From: a virus
Reading direction: 5' to 3' (one strand)
Virus record (IMG/VR): IMGVR_UViG_3300045747_000158
Location: 1 to 64,000 of that record
DNA: 64,000 nucleotides
Positions 7,069 to 14,885 of this stretch are shown here, in pieces. Position 1 is the first letter of the stretch. Each line of letters opens with the position of its first letter. Under the pieces are notes generated by a model. The model made no database searches, had not been told where the DNA came from, and saw nothing but the letters and a program-made list of their open reading frames with translations. The position numbers and the translations under genes are program-made.

Positions 7069-7152
7069 ATGTCCTTGTCTTATTGGCACTACACCAAATA
7101 TGAGAGAAATACTGGGGACTTTAAAATCCCTAAGTTTGATATTAAAGAATGA
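7069..7152 (+). CDS. Possible 27-residue peptide
   Basis: ATG at 7069 opens MSLSYWHYTKYERNTGDFKI and ends DIKE. Only a weak AAAG ribosome site. Its stop lies in the GAGG site of the next gene, as is usual in this block. Coding status uncertain. Confidence 0.3.
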   Translation: MSLSYWHYTKYERNTGDFKIPKFDIKE

Positions 7153-7159
7153 GGTATTT

Positions 7160-7414
7160 ATGGACGCAATTACTCAATACTCCTCCACCCTAAAGCACCT
7201 TAAAAAGGAGTGTAGGAAAGTAGCTCTAAAGCTAAGATCAACTCGCAAAACCAAAGTGGCCTGTGAAGATGCAGGTTATCTAATGTATTACCCCCATTTA
7301 CTCTCTGATCTCATTGATCTATCAGATACTAAACGTATCATTAGAAAGGATATCAGAGTTTATTCACAACTTTTAAAAGAAGAACTTAAAGATGAACATA
7401 TTAAAGCTATCTAA
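7160..7414 (+). CDS. Small basic helical protein
   Basis: 84 residues from ATG at 7160, chosen because GAGG lies five bases upstream; an ATG 60 bases earlier has no ribosome site. Basic and helical (LKHLKKECRKVALKLRSTRK), consistent with nucleic-acid binding or a coiled coil. No family recognised. Confidence 0.55.
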   Translation: MDAITQYSSTLKHLKKECRKVALKLRSTRKTKVACEDAGYLMYYPHLLSDLIDLSDTKRIIRKDIRVYSQLLKEELKDEHIKAI

Positions 7415-7568
7415 ACAACATGCCTTACCCTTTGCTACTGCCTGGGCTAACGAACTATCAAAAATTACTGGTATCTATCACACTGCCATTCGTAATGAAG
7501 ATGATACTGCCTGGATTGTAACGGCTACCTATGGCAAAATAGTATCTGATAACTTTGGTAAGAAATAA
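7392..7568 (+). CDS. Small unknown protein
   Basis: 58 residues, ATG at 7392 within the end of the previous gene in another frame. Sequence includes HALPFATAWANELSKITG and a beta-like second half (DTAWIVTATYGKIVS). Stop overlaps the next start. Unknown function. Confidence 0.5.
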   Translation: MNILKLSKQHALPFATAWANELSKITGIYHTAIRNEDDTAWIVTATYGKIVSDNFGKK

Positions 7569-7738
7569 TGAACACTCAATACCTTGGTAAGACCGCAACT
7601 CCTCCTCGACGCCTCCAATTCTCTACTTACTCCTATAAAACAGGAGAGTCTTTAGTAGCTAAACAGTGCTGGTTTGAGTCTGTAGATCCAAATCATGAAT
7701 ACCATCGGGCAAGACAACTTAAAATATTGGAGTCATGA
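7568..7738 (+). CDS. Small unknown protein
   Basis: 56 residues, TAATG overlap with the previous gene. Basic N-terminus (GKTATPPRRLQFSTYSYK), single Cys, acidic middle. Coupled to the next gene by overlapping TGA/ATG. Unknown. Confidence 0.5.
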   Translation: MNTQYLGKTATPPRRLQFSTYSYKTGESLVAKQCWFESVDPNHEYHRARQLKILES

Positions 7739-7851
7739 TGTCACTCTTCGTAATTATAGCCAGCTTTGTGGCTGGATGTGTAGTAGGTAAATCCTTTAGT
7801 TCTAATAAACTATTGGAAGATTTAATTAAGGAGGCAAACGATGTTCATTGA
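7735..7851 (+). CDS. Small membrane protein or lipoprotein candidate
   Basis: 38 residues: MMSLFVIIASFVAGCVVGKS. The VAGC around Cys15 resembles a lipobox after a short hydrophobic signal; alternatively it is a one-pass membrane peptide. The C-terminal half is charged (LLEDLIKEAND). Confidence 0.45.
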   Translation: MMSLFVIIASFVAGCVVGKSFSSNKLLEDLIKEANDVH

Positions 7852-7945
7852 TGTAATGATTAATGTACTCTTATTAGCAATAGGGGTATTCATAGGTATA
7901 CTAATAGGTATTGATGCTACTGTTAGAGATGAAGAAGATGATTAA
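7841..7945 (+). CDS. Tiny one-pass membrane protein
   Basis: 34 residues with an excellent AAGGAGG eight bases before ATG. Hydrophobic segment (INVLLLAIGVFIGILIGI) followed by an acidic tail (RDEEDD). Topology N-out/C-in is plausible. Function unknown. Confidence 0.5.
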   Translation: MFIDVMINVLLLAIGVFIGILIGIDATVRDEEDD

Positions 7946-8147
7946 TATAGATACAGTCTATAAGGTAGGCAATAGAACCTTCTCTACTTACCTTGAAGCT
8001 AAAAAAGAGGAGGAGGTACAATCAATACTGGCCTGTTGTTATGGTTATCGAGATAACTTAGTATCAGATAATGGTAGTACTAATGCTCGATCATTGTTGT
8101 ATAGATTATTAGAGCACCACGACATTCAACCAAAGAGGAAAGGATAA
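7938..8147 (+). CDS. Small unknown protein
   Basis: 69 residues from ATG at 7938; upstream in-frame starts are not better placed. Contains NRTFSTYLEAKKEEE, which resembles short lysis- or host-control peptides only in composition, and a Cys pair (ACCYG). Its stop overlaps the start of the GGCT-like gene. Confidence 0.5.
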   Translation: MINIDTVYKVGNRTFSTYLEAKKEEEVQSILACCYGYRDNLVSDNGSTNARSLLYRLLEHHDIQPKRKG

Positions 8148-8563
8148 TGAGTAAATGTAGTGTAGCAGTCTACGGAACCCTTAAGAAAACCCAGTCCAAT
8201 CATGGACTACTATCAGGTTCCAAGTTTGTAGGGGTAGGTACTACACCAGCCTCCTACTCCCTGCTTGAGCTTGGGTCATTCCCTGGAGCTATCTGGGGTA
8301 ATCATCAGTTAATGGTTGAGGTATATGAGGTTGATGATCGGATACTGGCTAGGTTAGATAGATTAGAAGGTCATCCTTCATTCTATGAACGTCATTTAAT
8401 TCAGGTTAAAATGGATGATGAAGGAGAAGGAAGTGAGGTTAAGGAGGCATGGCTTTACACTATAGCTCACCTTGGCTCTAACTACTCTCATCGTCCTGAG
8501 TGTGTTGATAAAGACCATCTTAATCGAATTGATTGGAGTTACAAACGTGCGAATAATTGGTAA
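8147..8563 (+). CDS. Gamma-glutamylcyclotransferase-like (GGCT/AIG2) protein
   Basis: 138 residues. Has the family's N-terminal VYGTLKK motif (residues 8-14), the SFPGAIWG strand-turn and the conserved Glu context DRLEGHPSFYER (residues 71-82) that supplies the catalytic Glu. Known members act on gamma-glutamyl amines or peptides, or deprotect gamma-glutamyl groups as BtrG does. It begins a run of peptide-ligase genes (8147-15824), so it probably cuts or recycles a gamma-linked product of those ligases (inference). TAATG overlap with the upstream gene; one ACTACTATCAG copy lies inside. Confidence 0.85.
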   Translation: MSKCSVAVYGTLKKTQSNHGLLSGSKFVGVGTTPASYSLLELGSFPGAIWGNHQLMVEVYEVDDRILARLDRLEGHPSFYERHLIQVKMDDEGEGSEVKEAWLYTIAHLGSNYSHRPECVDKDHLNRIDWSYKRANNW

Positions 8564-8654
8564 GTTAAAGGTTGTAGGTTACTTTCTAACCTTAGCCACC
8601 TTAGCATTAGTGGTAAGCCTAAGGGATCTATATCAGGCTCTTAAGGAGGTATGA
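8547..8654 (+). CDS. Small membrane peptide, GTG start
   Basis: 35 residues from GTG at 8547 with TTGGAG eight bases upstream. One hydrophobic helix (VVGYFLTLATLALVVSL) and a charged tail. Overlaps the end of the GGCT-like gene in another frame. Function unknown. Confidence 0.45.
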   Translation: MRIIGKLKVVGYFLTLATLALVVSLRDLYQALKEV

Positions 8655-8797
8655 TGCTTCACAAGTTCTTATTGTTCATAACAAAACCCTTAGTTAAGAG
8701 AAGGATAGCTACATATTGCTACCCTTACTCTGAAGCTATGTACTTTAATCTCAGGGAGTATTTACATGATATTAGTACAACACCAAAAATACTCTAA
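8651..8797 (+). CDS. Small unknown protein
   Basis: 48 residues with AAGGAGGT next to ATG at 8651 and a second ATG right after. Basic, aromatic (KRRIATYCYPYSEAMYF). Its 3' end overlaps the ATP-grasp gene by 32 bases. Unknown. Confidence 0.45.
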   Translation: MMLHKFLLFITKPLVKRRIATYCYPYSEAMYFNLREYLHDISTTPKIL

Positions 8798-9590
8798 AGG
8801 TCTAAAGACTAACGGTCCTTTGGATGTATCAGGTACTCGTTTAGCTCAAGCCTTAGATATAAGGGTATACACGCCACGTATTAAATGTAGGAATAGCAAT
8901 AGATCAATCATTAATTATGGCTGCTCCTATATACCTTGGCTTAGCCCTAATCAAGTGATCTACAATAAACCTGAGGCTATCATTAAAGCCTGTAACAAAA
9001 TAGCTACCTTTGCTCAATTAACACAAAGTGAAGTGCCTATTCCCCACTGGACTCACTTAAAAATTGCTGCAGAATTATGGTTTGAAGTACCTAAGGCTAT
9101 AGTATTTTGCAGAACAATCATTAATGGTTCTAAGGGTAAGGGGATTGTAGTAGCTCGAAAGATAGAAGAGTTGGTAGATGCACCTCTCTATACCCTATAC
9201 ATCCCCAAGAATGAGGAATATAGAGTACACGTAGCCTTCAATAAAGCTATTCATATCCAAAAGAAATTGAAACTTACCCCTCAGGAATTAGAGAATAGAG
9301 GTATCACTGACACTAACCCCTTAGTTCGTAATAGCTCTAATGGGTATGTCTTCTCTTCTAATCTCACCTTTGAATACGAAGAGGATGGTAGCTATACAGA
9401 CACTAAATACTTCTGGCTTACTGAGTATGCAATCAAAGCTGTTCGTAGCTTAGGTTTAGATTTTGGTGCTGTAGATTTGATTGTAGGTAAAGATGGTAAA
9501 TGCTATGTACTTGAAGTTAATACCGCGCCTGCTTTAGAGGAGCCCACGCTCTCTAAATATAAGAATGCTATAAATGAAAATATCTCATGA
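8766..9590 (+). CDS. ATP-grasp ligase (RimK/peptide-ligase type)
   Basis: 274 residues; GGGAG lies eight bases upstream of ATG. The central Gly-rich loop is GSKGKGIVVA (about residues 122-131); the C-terminal metal/ATP site is VDLIVGKDGKCYVLEVNT with the family's E-x-N. Known relatives join a carboxylate to an amine through an acyl-phosphate using ATP. Placed between a GGCT-like protein and two amidoligases, it most likely adds an amino acid or amine to a peptide or glutamyl substrate. The 5' part before residue 60 is divergent and probably gives substrate specificity. Substrate unknown. Confidence 0.85.
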   Translation: MILVQHQKYSKGLKTNGPLDVSGTRLAQALDIRVYTPRIKCRNSNRSIINYGCSYIPWLSPNQVIYNKPEAIIKACNKIATFAQLTQSEVPIPHWTHLKIAAELWFEVPKAIVFCRTIINGSKGKGIVVARKIEELVDAPLYTLYIPKNEEYRVHVAFNKAIHIQKKLKLTPQELENRGITDTNPLVRNSSNGYVFSSNLTFEYEEDGSYTDTKYFWLTEYAIKAVRSLGLDFGAVDLIVGKDGKCYVLEVNTAPALEEPTLSKYKNAINENIS

Positions 9591-10173
9591 AGAGTTATTA
9601 AATACGCTTAATTACGATAGTGAAAGTGGTATATTTACTTGGTTAATTAAGCCTTGCAGTAATGTTATAATTAACTCAATTGCTGGATGTATTCGAGGTG
9701 ATGGATATATCTCTATAAGATTTAATAAAACTACTTACTTAGCTCATAGATTAGCATGGTTTTACCACTTTGGTATATGGCCTGAATTAAACATAGATCA
9801 CATAGATACTATTAAACACCATAACTTTATAAGTAATTTAAGGGAGTGTACTCAATCAGAAAATAATCAAAACCAAACAAAGGCATCAATTAGAAGTAAG
9901 AGTGGATTTCTAGGAGTATCTTATGATAAAAGATATAATAGTTATCTAGCAAGAATAGAGATAGATAATAAAAGATTTTATCTTGGAAGTTACAAAACGC
10001 CTGAAGAAGCACATCAAGTTTATCTAAAAGCAAAGCAAGAATTACACCCCTATTCCAACTGTTTCCTAGGAGGAAATAATGAACCCAATCGTAAAAGTAT
10101 TTATCTATCAAGTTGTAGTGGGAGTTGTAATGCTCCTTATCTTATTAGCAATCAAAGCGGTGGCTTAACATGA
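9574..10173 (+). CDS. HNH homing-type endonuclease with AP2 domain (1)
   Basis: 199 residues. N-terminal LNYDSESGIFTW and YLAHRLAWFY lead into the HNH core (LNIDHIDTIKHHNFISNLR, residues about 68-86), then a C-terminal AP2-like DNA-binding domain (GFLGVSYDK to FYLGSYKTPEEAHQVY). Free-standing nucleases of this kind spread by homing. It overlaps the ATP-grasp end by 17 bases. The last 30 or so residues read in another frame through a small membrane-protein gene (10079-10168), so this C-terminal extension may not be functional. Confidence 0.85.
   Translation: MKISHEELLNTLNYDSESGIFTWLIKPCSNVIINSIAGCIRGDGYISIRFNKTTYLAHRLAWFYHFGIWPELNIDHIDTIKHHNFISNLRECTQSENNQNQTKASIRSKSGFLGVSYDKRYNSYLARIEIDNKRFYLGSYKTPEEAHQVYLKAKQELHPYSNCFLGGNNEPNRKSIYLSSCSGSCNAPYLISNQSGGLT
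10079..10168 (+). CDS. Tiny membrane protein inside the HNH reading frame
   Basis: 29 residues from ATG at 10079 with a perfect TAGGAGGAA site. Almost entirely hydrophobic (IYQVVVGVVMLLILLAIKAVA). It lies in a different frame from the HNH gene that runs over it, and its ribosome site is far better than expected by chance. Probably the original gene at this spot. Confidence 0.5.
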   Translation: MNPIVKVFIYQVVVGVVMLLILLAIKAVA

Positions 10174-10670
10174 AAGAAAGAATATCTCATGAGAGATTGT
10201 TAGAACTATTAGATTATAATAGTGACTCTGGGATATTTACTAGAAGAATAACAGCAGGTGGTCAAGTAATAGGTGATAGAGTAGGTGCTATTACTACTAA
10301 AGGGTATTTATATACTTCTGTAGACACTAGAAAGTATATGTGCCACGTATTAGCTTGGTTCTATCACTATAAAGCATGGCCTACTAATCAAATAGATCAT
10401 ATAGATCGAGTTAAAACTCACAATTGGATAAGTAATTTACAGGATGTGACACAAAATGTTAATCAACATAATAGAATTATCCCTAGAAAAGATAATAAAA
10501 GTGGTTTTATAGGCGTATCTTTCTATCCTAAACTTAATAAATTTGCGGCAAAGATAAGGGTTAATAAAATGGGTATACATCTGGGTTATCATAATACACC
10601 CGAAGAAGCACATCAAGCATACTTAAATGCTAAAGCAATATATCATCCATCATTTACACTAGAGGTATAA
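10170..10670 (+). CDS. HNH homing-type endonuclease with AP2 domain (2)
   Basis: 166 residues, paralogous to the preceding nuclease. HNH core INQ-IDHIDRVKTHNWISNLQ-DVTQNVNQ (about residues 71-95, with the DH, N and N of the motif) followed by an AP2-like domain (GFIGVSFYPK to GIHLGYHNTPEEAHQAY). It starts inside the stop of the first nuclease (ATGA) with no clear ribosome site, so it depends on coupling. Likely an independent or duplicated homing insertion between ATP-grasp and the next ligase. Confidence 0.85.
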   Translation: MKERISHERLLELLDYNSDSGIFTRRITAGGQVIGDRVGAITTKGYLYTSVDTRKYMCHVLAWFYHYKAWPTNQIDHIDRVKTHNWISNLQDVTQNVNQHNRIIPRKDNKSGFIGVSFYPKLNKFAAKIRVNKMGIHLGYHNTPEEAHQAYLNAKAIYHPSFTLEV

Positions 10671-10672
10671 CA

Positions 10673-11509
10673 ATGAATACTAAGTTTTTAACAGTGGGTT
10701 CGGACCCAGAAAGTTTTTTACGCAACTCTAAAGGTGAATTGGTGAGTGCCATAGGTTTAATTCCAGGCACTAAATCATCTCCCTTTAAAACAACTAATGG
10801 TAGCATTCAACATGATAACATACTTGCAGAATTTAATTCTAGACCATCCAATACTCTTCTTGAATTTATTAATAATCATAGACTTATCATTGGCGATCTT
10901 AATAGTATACTCAATCCTTTGGATCTTAAGCTAGACTTTATAGCAAGTGCTATGTGTTCAGATGAACTACTATCAGATCCAATAGCTAAGGTAGCAGGTT
11001 GTGATCCTGATTATAACGCATGGCTTTTATGCAGGAACAATCCTGTCTCTTATACCTATACTAGTCTGAGGGCTGCTGGTGGACATGTACACATTGCTTT
11101 TGACCAATCCGTTAACAATCCTAAAGCCCGTATTGATTTTGTTAGGGCTCTTGACATGGTACTGGGCGTTCCAAGTGTTGTTGTCGATAATGATAATGCC
11201 AGAAGAACAGTTTATGGTAAAGCGGGTTCATTCCGCCCAAAAGATACTATCAATTTCAATGATGATATTGGCCCTGACCCTTATGATGGTGTAGAGTATC
11301 GTACCCTCTCTAACTTCTGGTTACGCTCTGAGTCCCTCATGGAGTTCGTCTGGAATGGAGTTGAAAGAGTTTACAATAATCTTGAAGAATTGAGTGAAAG
11401 GGCAGAGTTCTATAAAGATGCAATCATTGATATTATCAATACTGGCAATTCAGCTAAGGCAGATTTATTCTGCAGAGTAGAAGGTATCTATGCTCCAGGC
11501 ACAATTTGA
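10673..11509 (+). CDS. COOH-NH2 ligase, type 2 (amidoligase superfamily)
   Basis: 278 residues with glutamine-synthetase-like fold motifs in order: VGSDPESFL (residues 7-15), LAEFNSRPS (about 50), AAGGHVHIAF (about 138-147) and VEYRTLSNFWL (about 205-215). These supply the Glu, His and Arg residues that bind metal-ATP and activate a carboxylate. The family is predicted to form amide bonds between carboxyl and amino groups of peptides or amino acids. It neighbours ATP-grasp, a second ligase and GAT-II, which supports a multi-step peptide or amide synthesis. Exact substrate unknown. Confidence 0.82.
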   Translation: MNTKFLTVGSDPESFLRNSKGELVSAIGLIPGTKSSPFKTTNGSIQHDNILAEFNSRPSNTLLEFINNHRLIIGDLNSILNPLDLKLDFIASAMCSDELLSDPIAKVAGCDPDYNAWLLCRNNPVSYTYTSLRAAGGHVHIAFDQSVNNPKARIDFVRALDMVLGVPSVVVDNDNARRTVYGKAGSFRPKDTINFNDDIGPDPYDGVEYRTLSNFWLRSESLMEFVWNGVERVYNNLEELSERAEFYKDAIIDIINTGNSAKADLFCRVEGIYAPGTI

Positions 11510-12533
11510 GTCACTATCTGGCCCACAACTCAAGTTTTTCTCTAAGTATCTTAGAAGTACCCTAAGGCTTTGGGACTTTAGCTCTGATCAGATAGATGCT
11601 ATAAAGTGGTATGGAAATATAGGTATGACTGAAGCCTTACCTCCTCTTTGGTTTCTTGGGACGAATGCATATATTAATTCAGGTATATCTATCTCTAGTA
11701 ATCCACCTATAACCCCAACCCCCTCACCTTATAACCCCATGACCCCTATAGACATAGCAGCTCTCTTTGATGATGAGCCTGAATATGAAGATGGGGGGAA
11801 TGAAGATGGGGGGAATGAAGATGGGGATGAAGAGGATGTTTATGGATCATCCCCTCAGCCCTTAGATGCTAATAGAGAAACCTCTCATGATCTACAGGTA
11901 AAATATTTACATACCTATGGCCTATTAGAAGGTAAGCCAGTATATATTACAGATATTGTTTCTAGTTCTGCTTCCCTTAAAGGTTATAAAATCTATACTC
12001 ATACCCTTGGGGAGGATGGTAGTTTTATAGCCAGTGGTATCTCCCAAGATATAAATGATTTTAATATGGTAATCCCTAAACTTGGGTACATCAATCACTC
12101 TAACCTTACTATCTACTTAGAGCGTAAGCATAAGAAGAATAGTCCTAGCAGGTACAGAAGGGGATTAAGGGCTGATACCCTTATTATTACCAATCCATCA
12201 GCTGCTGAGTATAAGGAAGCCTATTCCTCTTCTGATCCATATAGTACCTATGATTATGGTGAAGAAAAAGTTTTACAAAAGATATTATACTCTCTTTTCT
12301 TTCCTGTTCATTACCCTTATCCTCAGGCCCTTGCATCTCTCTTAGAGTTTAAGAGATTGAGTTGTGCCATATCAGCCACCTTCTCGCTATCTCTTGACTT
12401 TAAGACTAACAAGATTGTATTATATCGCAATCAGTTTGCCATTGGTCATTACAATCAGAAAGCATTAGGGATTATTTTAACAACAGATCTATTTAAAGAT
12501 GAGGTCATAGCATCGGGAGTTATAGTCAAATGA
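11490..12533 (+). CDS. Unknown protein of the ligase cluster
   Basis: 347 residues, overlapping the upstream ligase by 20 bases; GAAGG precedes ATG at 11490. Three parts: an N-terminal helical domain (residues 1-70), a Pro-rich then acidic linker with a tandem EDGGN repeat (about 75-120), and a C-terminal globular domain (about 130-347) with RYRRGLRADTLIITNP. No cysteine-based or ATP site recognised. The position between two ligases and the flexible linker suggest a scaffold, carrier or substrate-recognition protein (inference). Confidence 0.7.
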   Translation: MLQAQFESLSGPQLKFFSKYLRSTLRLWDFSSDQIDAIKWYGNIGMTEALPPLWFLGTNAYINSGISISSNPPITPTPSPYNPMTPIDIAALFDDEPEYEDGGNEDGGNEDGDEEDVYGSSPQPLDANRETSHDLQVKYLHTYGLLEGKPVYITDIVSSSASLKGYKIYTHTLGEDGSFIASGISQDINDFNMVIPKLGYINHSNLTIYLERKHKKNSPSRYRRGLRADTLIITNPSAAEYKEAYSSSDPYSTYDYGEEKVLQKILYSLFFPVHYPYPQALASLLEFKRLSCAISATFSLSLDFKTNKIVLYRNQFAIGHYNQKALGIILTTDLFKDEVIASGVIVK

Positions 12534-13507
12534 CAGAGAAAATTGCAAGACTCTTAGGTAAACAAATAGACGCTAAGCGTTATATGGAGTCTACAAAGTT
12601 AGTGAGTAGTACAATAGGGGTAGGTGTTGAGCTGGAGCTTGAGAACATTGAGTATATGCAGCATTTTCCTGGTATGGGTTATCCTAATATCTTTGGGTTA
12701 TGGAAGGCAGTACATGATGGTAGCTTAAGGGAGGGTACTGAGTACACTTTTAATGGTCCATTGGTTGGTATTAATATAGCTGATGCCCTAGATGTTATGC
12801 AGGAGTTCTTGGGGGTATATCGACGCTATGAGTTACCTGCTAAGATAACAGATAGATGTTCAGTACACGTTCACCTAGATGTATCTGATTTAGATAAAGA
12901 TCAATTAAATAATCTAATTCAGGTATACTATTTAGTTGAAAGAATACTATTTCAGTACATCAACCCCCTTCGTATCAAAAACAATTATTGTAGGGCTCTA
13001 ACTGACTCCTCTTTCAAGTATACCCTTAAGAATCTCTTGAAGAATCAAAGTTCCTATGATCTCATCCATATCATTAAGAATGAATGTGATAAGTACTCAG
13101 CCTTAAATGTGCTGCCTGTATCTCACTTTGGTAGTGTAGAATTTCGGCATCATCATGGTACTCTAGAGATGAATAGGATTTTGGAGTGGATTAATATTAT
13201 TATGAGTATTAAGGTAACATCCCTTAACTATCCTATTGAAGAGCTATTAGGTATATACAAAGAGAAGGGTAGTCTGGATTTATTACAAACTATCTTCCAA
13301 GGCTCACTACTATCAGATCTTGAAATCATTAATTCACTTTTTGATTATGATCGTTTAGTGTTTATGGGTGTATCAGACCTAAAAGAAATACATAATATGG
13401 ATGAGCTCAAAGCTTTGAATACTGCCAATGCTCGAGGTAGAAAGAGTAAGAACAGAATCTTCTTAGATTCCTTCAAAAAAGAAAACAATTTAATGGGAAG
13501 TGAATAA
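12530..13507 (+). CDS. Amidoligase enzyme (Amidoligase_2 type)
   Basis: 325 residues. Motifs of the family appear in order: VGVELELEN (residues 26-34), VHDGSLREGTEYTFNGPL (about 64-81), SVHVHLDVS (about 107-115) and GSVEFRHHHGTL (about 202-213). They match the Glu-Glu, Asp-Gly-Ser, His-x-His and Arg-His positions that build the ATP/metal site. The ATGA overlap with the upstream gene and abutting GAT-II gene imply coordinated synthesis. It probably uses glutamyl or ammonia groups prepared by GAT-II. Contains an ACTACTATCAG copy at 13306. Confidence 0.85.
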   Translation: MTEKIARLLGKQIDAKRYMESTKLVSSTIGVGVELELENIEYMQHFPGMGYPNIFGLWKAVHDGSLREGTEYTFNGPLVGINIADALDVMQEFLGVYRRYELPAKITDRCSVHVHLDVSDLDKDQLNNLIQVYYLVERILFQYINPLRIKNNYCRALTDSSFKYTLKNLLKNQSSYDLIHIIKNECDKYSALNVLPVSHFGSVEFRHHHGTLEMNRILEWINIIMSIKVTSLNYPIEELLGIYKEKGSLDLLQTIFQGSLLSDLEIINSLFDYDRLVFMGVSDLKEIHNMDELKALNTANARGRKSKNRIFLDSFKKENNLMGSE

Positions 13508-14872
13508 ATGTGCGGATTAATCGGCGTTATAAACAGAGAAAAGGTGATAGGAAACTCTGAGAAACTCTTAAAATTCTTTTATCAAGGGTTATATTGTGAT
13601 GCTGTTAGAGGTCAACATGGTACTGGTATATGCGCTGTAGAGGATGATGGAACCTATAGAATGTTTAAGAGGGCATTAGCCTCAGCAGATTTCATAGAGC
13701 TGTCAACTGCCAAGAAGATTATGAGTGACAATAACAATGTGTTTCTGCTAGGTCATAATCGACATGCAACCTATGGGCAACATACCGACGATAATTCTCA
13801 TCCATTCGTCAATGATAACATTACTCTTTTCCATAATGGTACTCTCACCTCTCACTCTTCCCTTAATCCTGGTAAGACCTTTAGTGTAGACTCCAATGCA
13901 ATCTCCTATCTCCTCTCTAATACTGATGATACCATCACCGATCTAGAGAAGTTGAGGGGCGCATTTGCTTTAGTCTGGTATGATGATATTGATGAGTCTC
14001 TTAACTTTGCTCGTAACAATGATAGAACCCTATTCTTAGCAACTATCAAAAACTCTCAGTCCATACTCTATGCTTCTGAAAAGGGTATGATTGAGTGGTT
14101 AGCCCAAAGAAATAGTATTGAGATAGATGAGATCAAACCATTGGCAGCAGGTATCCTACTCTCTTTCCCTTTAGATCCTACTAGAAAAGCTAAGTCCAAG
14201 ACCTTTAAGATCTATACTGCACCAATAACTAATAACTACTACCAAAAAACCTACTTTTATCCTGGTCCAGCTGTGGTGATTGATGGGGTTAAGGTCAATG
14301 ATGTTATTATAGTTGACAATATAACTTGGCAGCCTTATAATGGTGGTATGCCTGTTAAAGATGTAGTTCGCTATGGTTATCTGAAGTGTGAGTATAAGAA
14401 GGGTGTGTGCTTTCATGTTGCAGGCACTTCTGAATCAGAGTCTAAAAAGTATTTGGGTAAAATATATAGTCTACAGGTACAATCAGTAACATCAGCCAAT
14501 GCAGGTTATGGTAAATTGTTGGAAGAGATTACAGAAAACGATTTATTGGAATATTCTCTCCTTAAAATGGAAAAGGAAAAGGTGATAGACATACAATCAA
14601 AAAAGGAAGAAGAAAAGGTAGAAGACGTAAAAAAGCTGGGTTATACCCCACTGACTAAAGATGAATTGGATATTGATTCAGAGGATGAGGGCTATATAAT
14701 GGTACAAGGTCCGGGAGGTAAGTTTATCTCTGAACCTGATTTTTTAAAAAAAGTTCATGGTGGGTGCAGTAATTGTTCGGATGATATTATCGTGGATGAT
14801 GCCCCAAACATAAAGTGGGACTATGAGAATAGCCCGTTCTGTTCAGATTGTGCAGCATTTTATAATTTATAA
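13508..14872 (+). CDS. Class II glutamine amidotransferase (Ntn-hydrolase) with C-terminal zinc ribbon
   Basis: 454 residues beginning MCGLIGV: Cys2 becomes the N-terminal nucleophile after Met removal. Other GAT-II marks: RGQHGTGI (residues 34-41), GHNRHATYG (about 79-87), FHNGTL (about 107-112). This domain frees ammonia from glutamine. No synthetase domain of the asparagine-synthetase or GlmS kind follows; instead there is a long charged segment and a Cys4 pair (CSNC ... CSDC) near the end. In this cluster it probably supplies ammonia or glutamyl groups to the adjacent amidoligases. Confidence 0.88.
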   Translation: MCGLIGVINREKVIGNSEKLLKFFYQGLYCDAVRGQHGTGICAVEDDGTYRMFKRALASADFIELSTAKKIMSDNNNVFLLGHNRHATYGQHTDDNSHPFVNDNITLFHNGTLTSHSSLNPGKTFSVDSNAISYLLSNTDDTITDLEKLRGAFALVWYDDIDESLNFARNNDRTLFLATIKNSQSILYASEKGMIEWLAQRNSIEIDEIKPLAAGILLSFPLDPTRKAKSKTFKIYTAPITNNYYQKTYFYPGPAVVIDGVKVNDVIIVDNITWQPYNGGMPVKDVVRYGYLKCEYKKGVCFHVAGTSESESKKYLGKIYSLQVQSVTSANAGYGKLLEEITENDLLEYSLLKMEKEKVIDIQSKKEEEKVEDVKKLGYTPLTKDELDIDSEDEGYIMVQGPGGKFISEPDFLKKVHGGCSNCSDDIIVDDAPNIKWDYENSPFCSDCAAFYNL

Positions 14873-14885
14873 TTTAGGAAAGACA

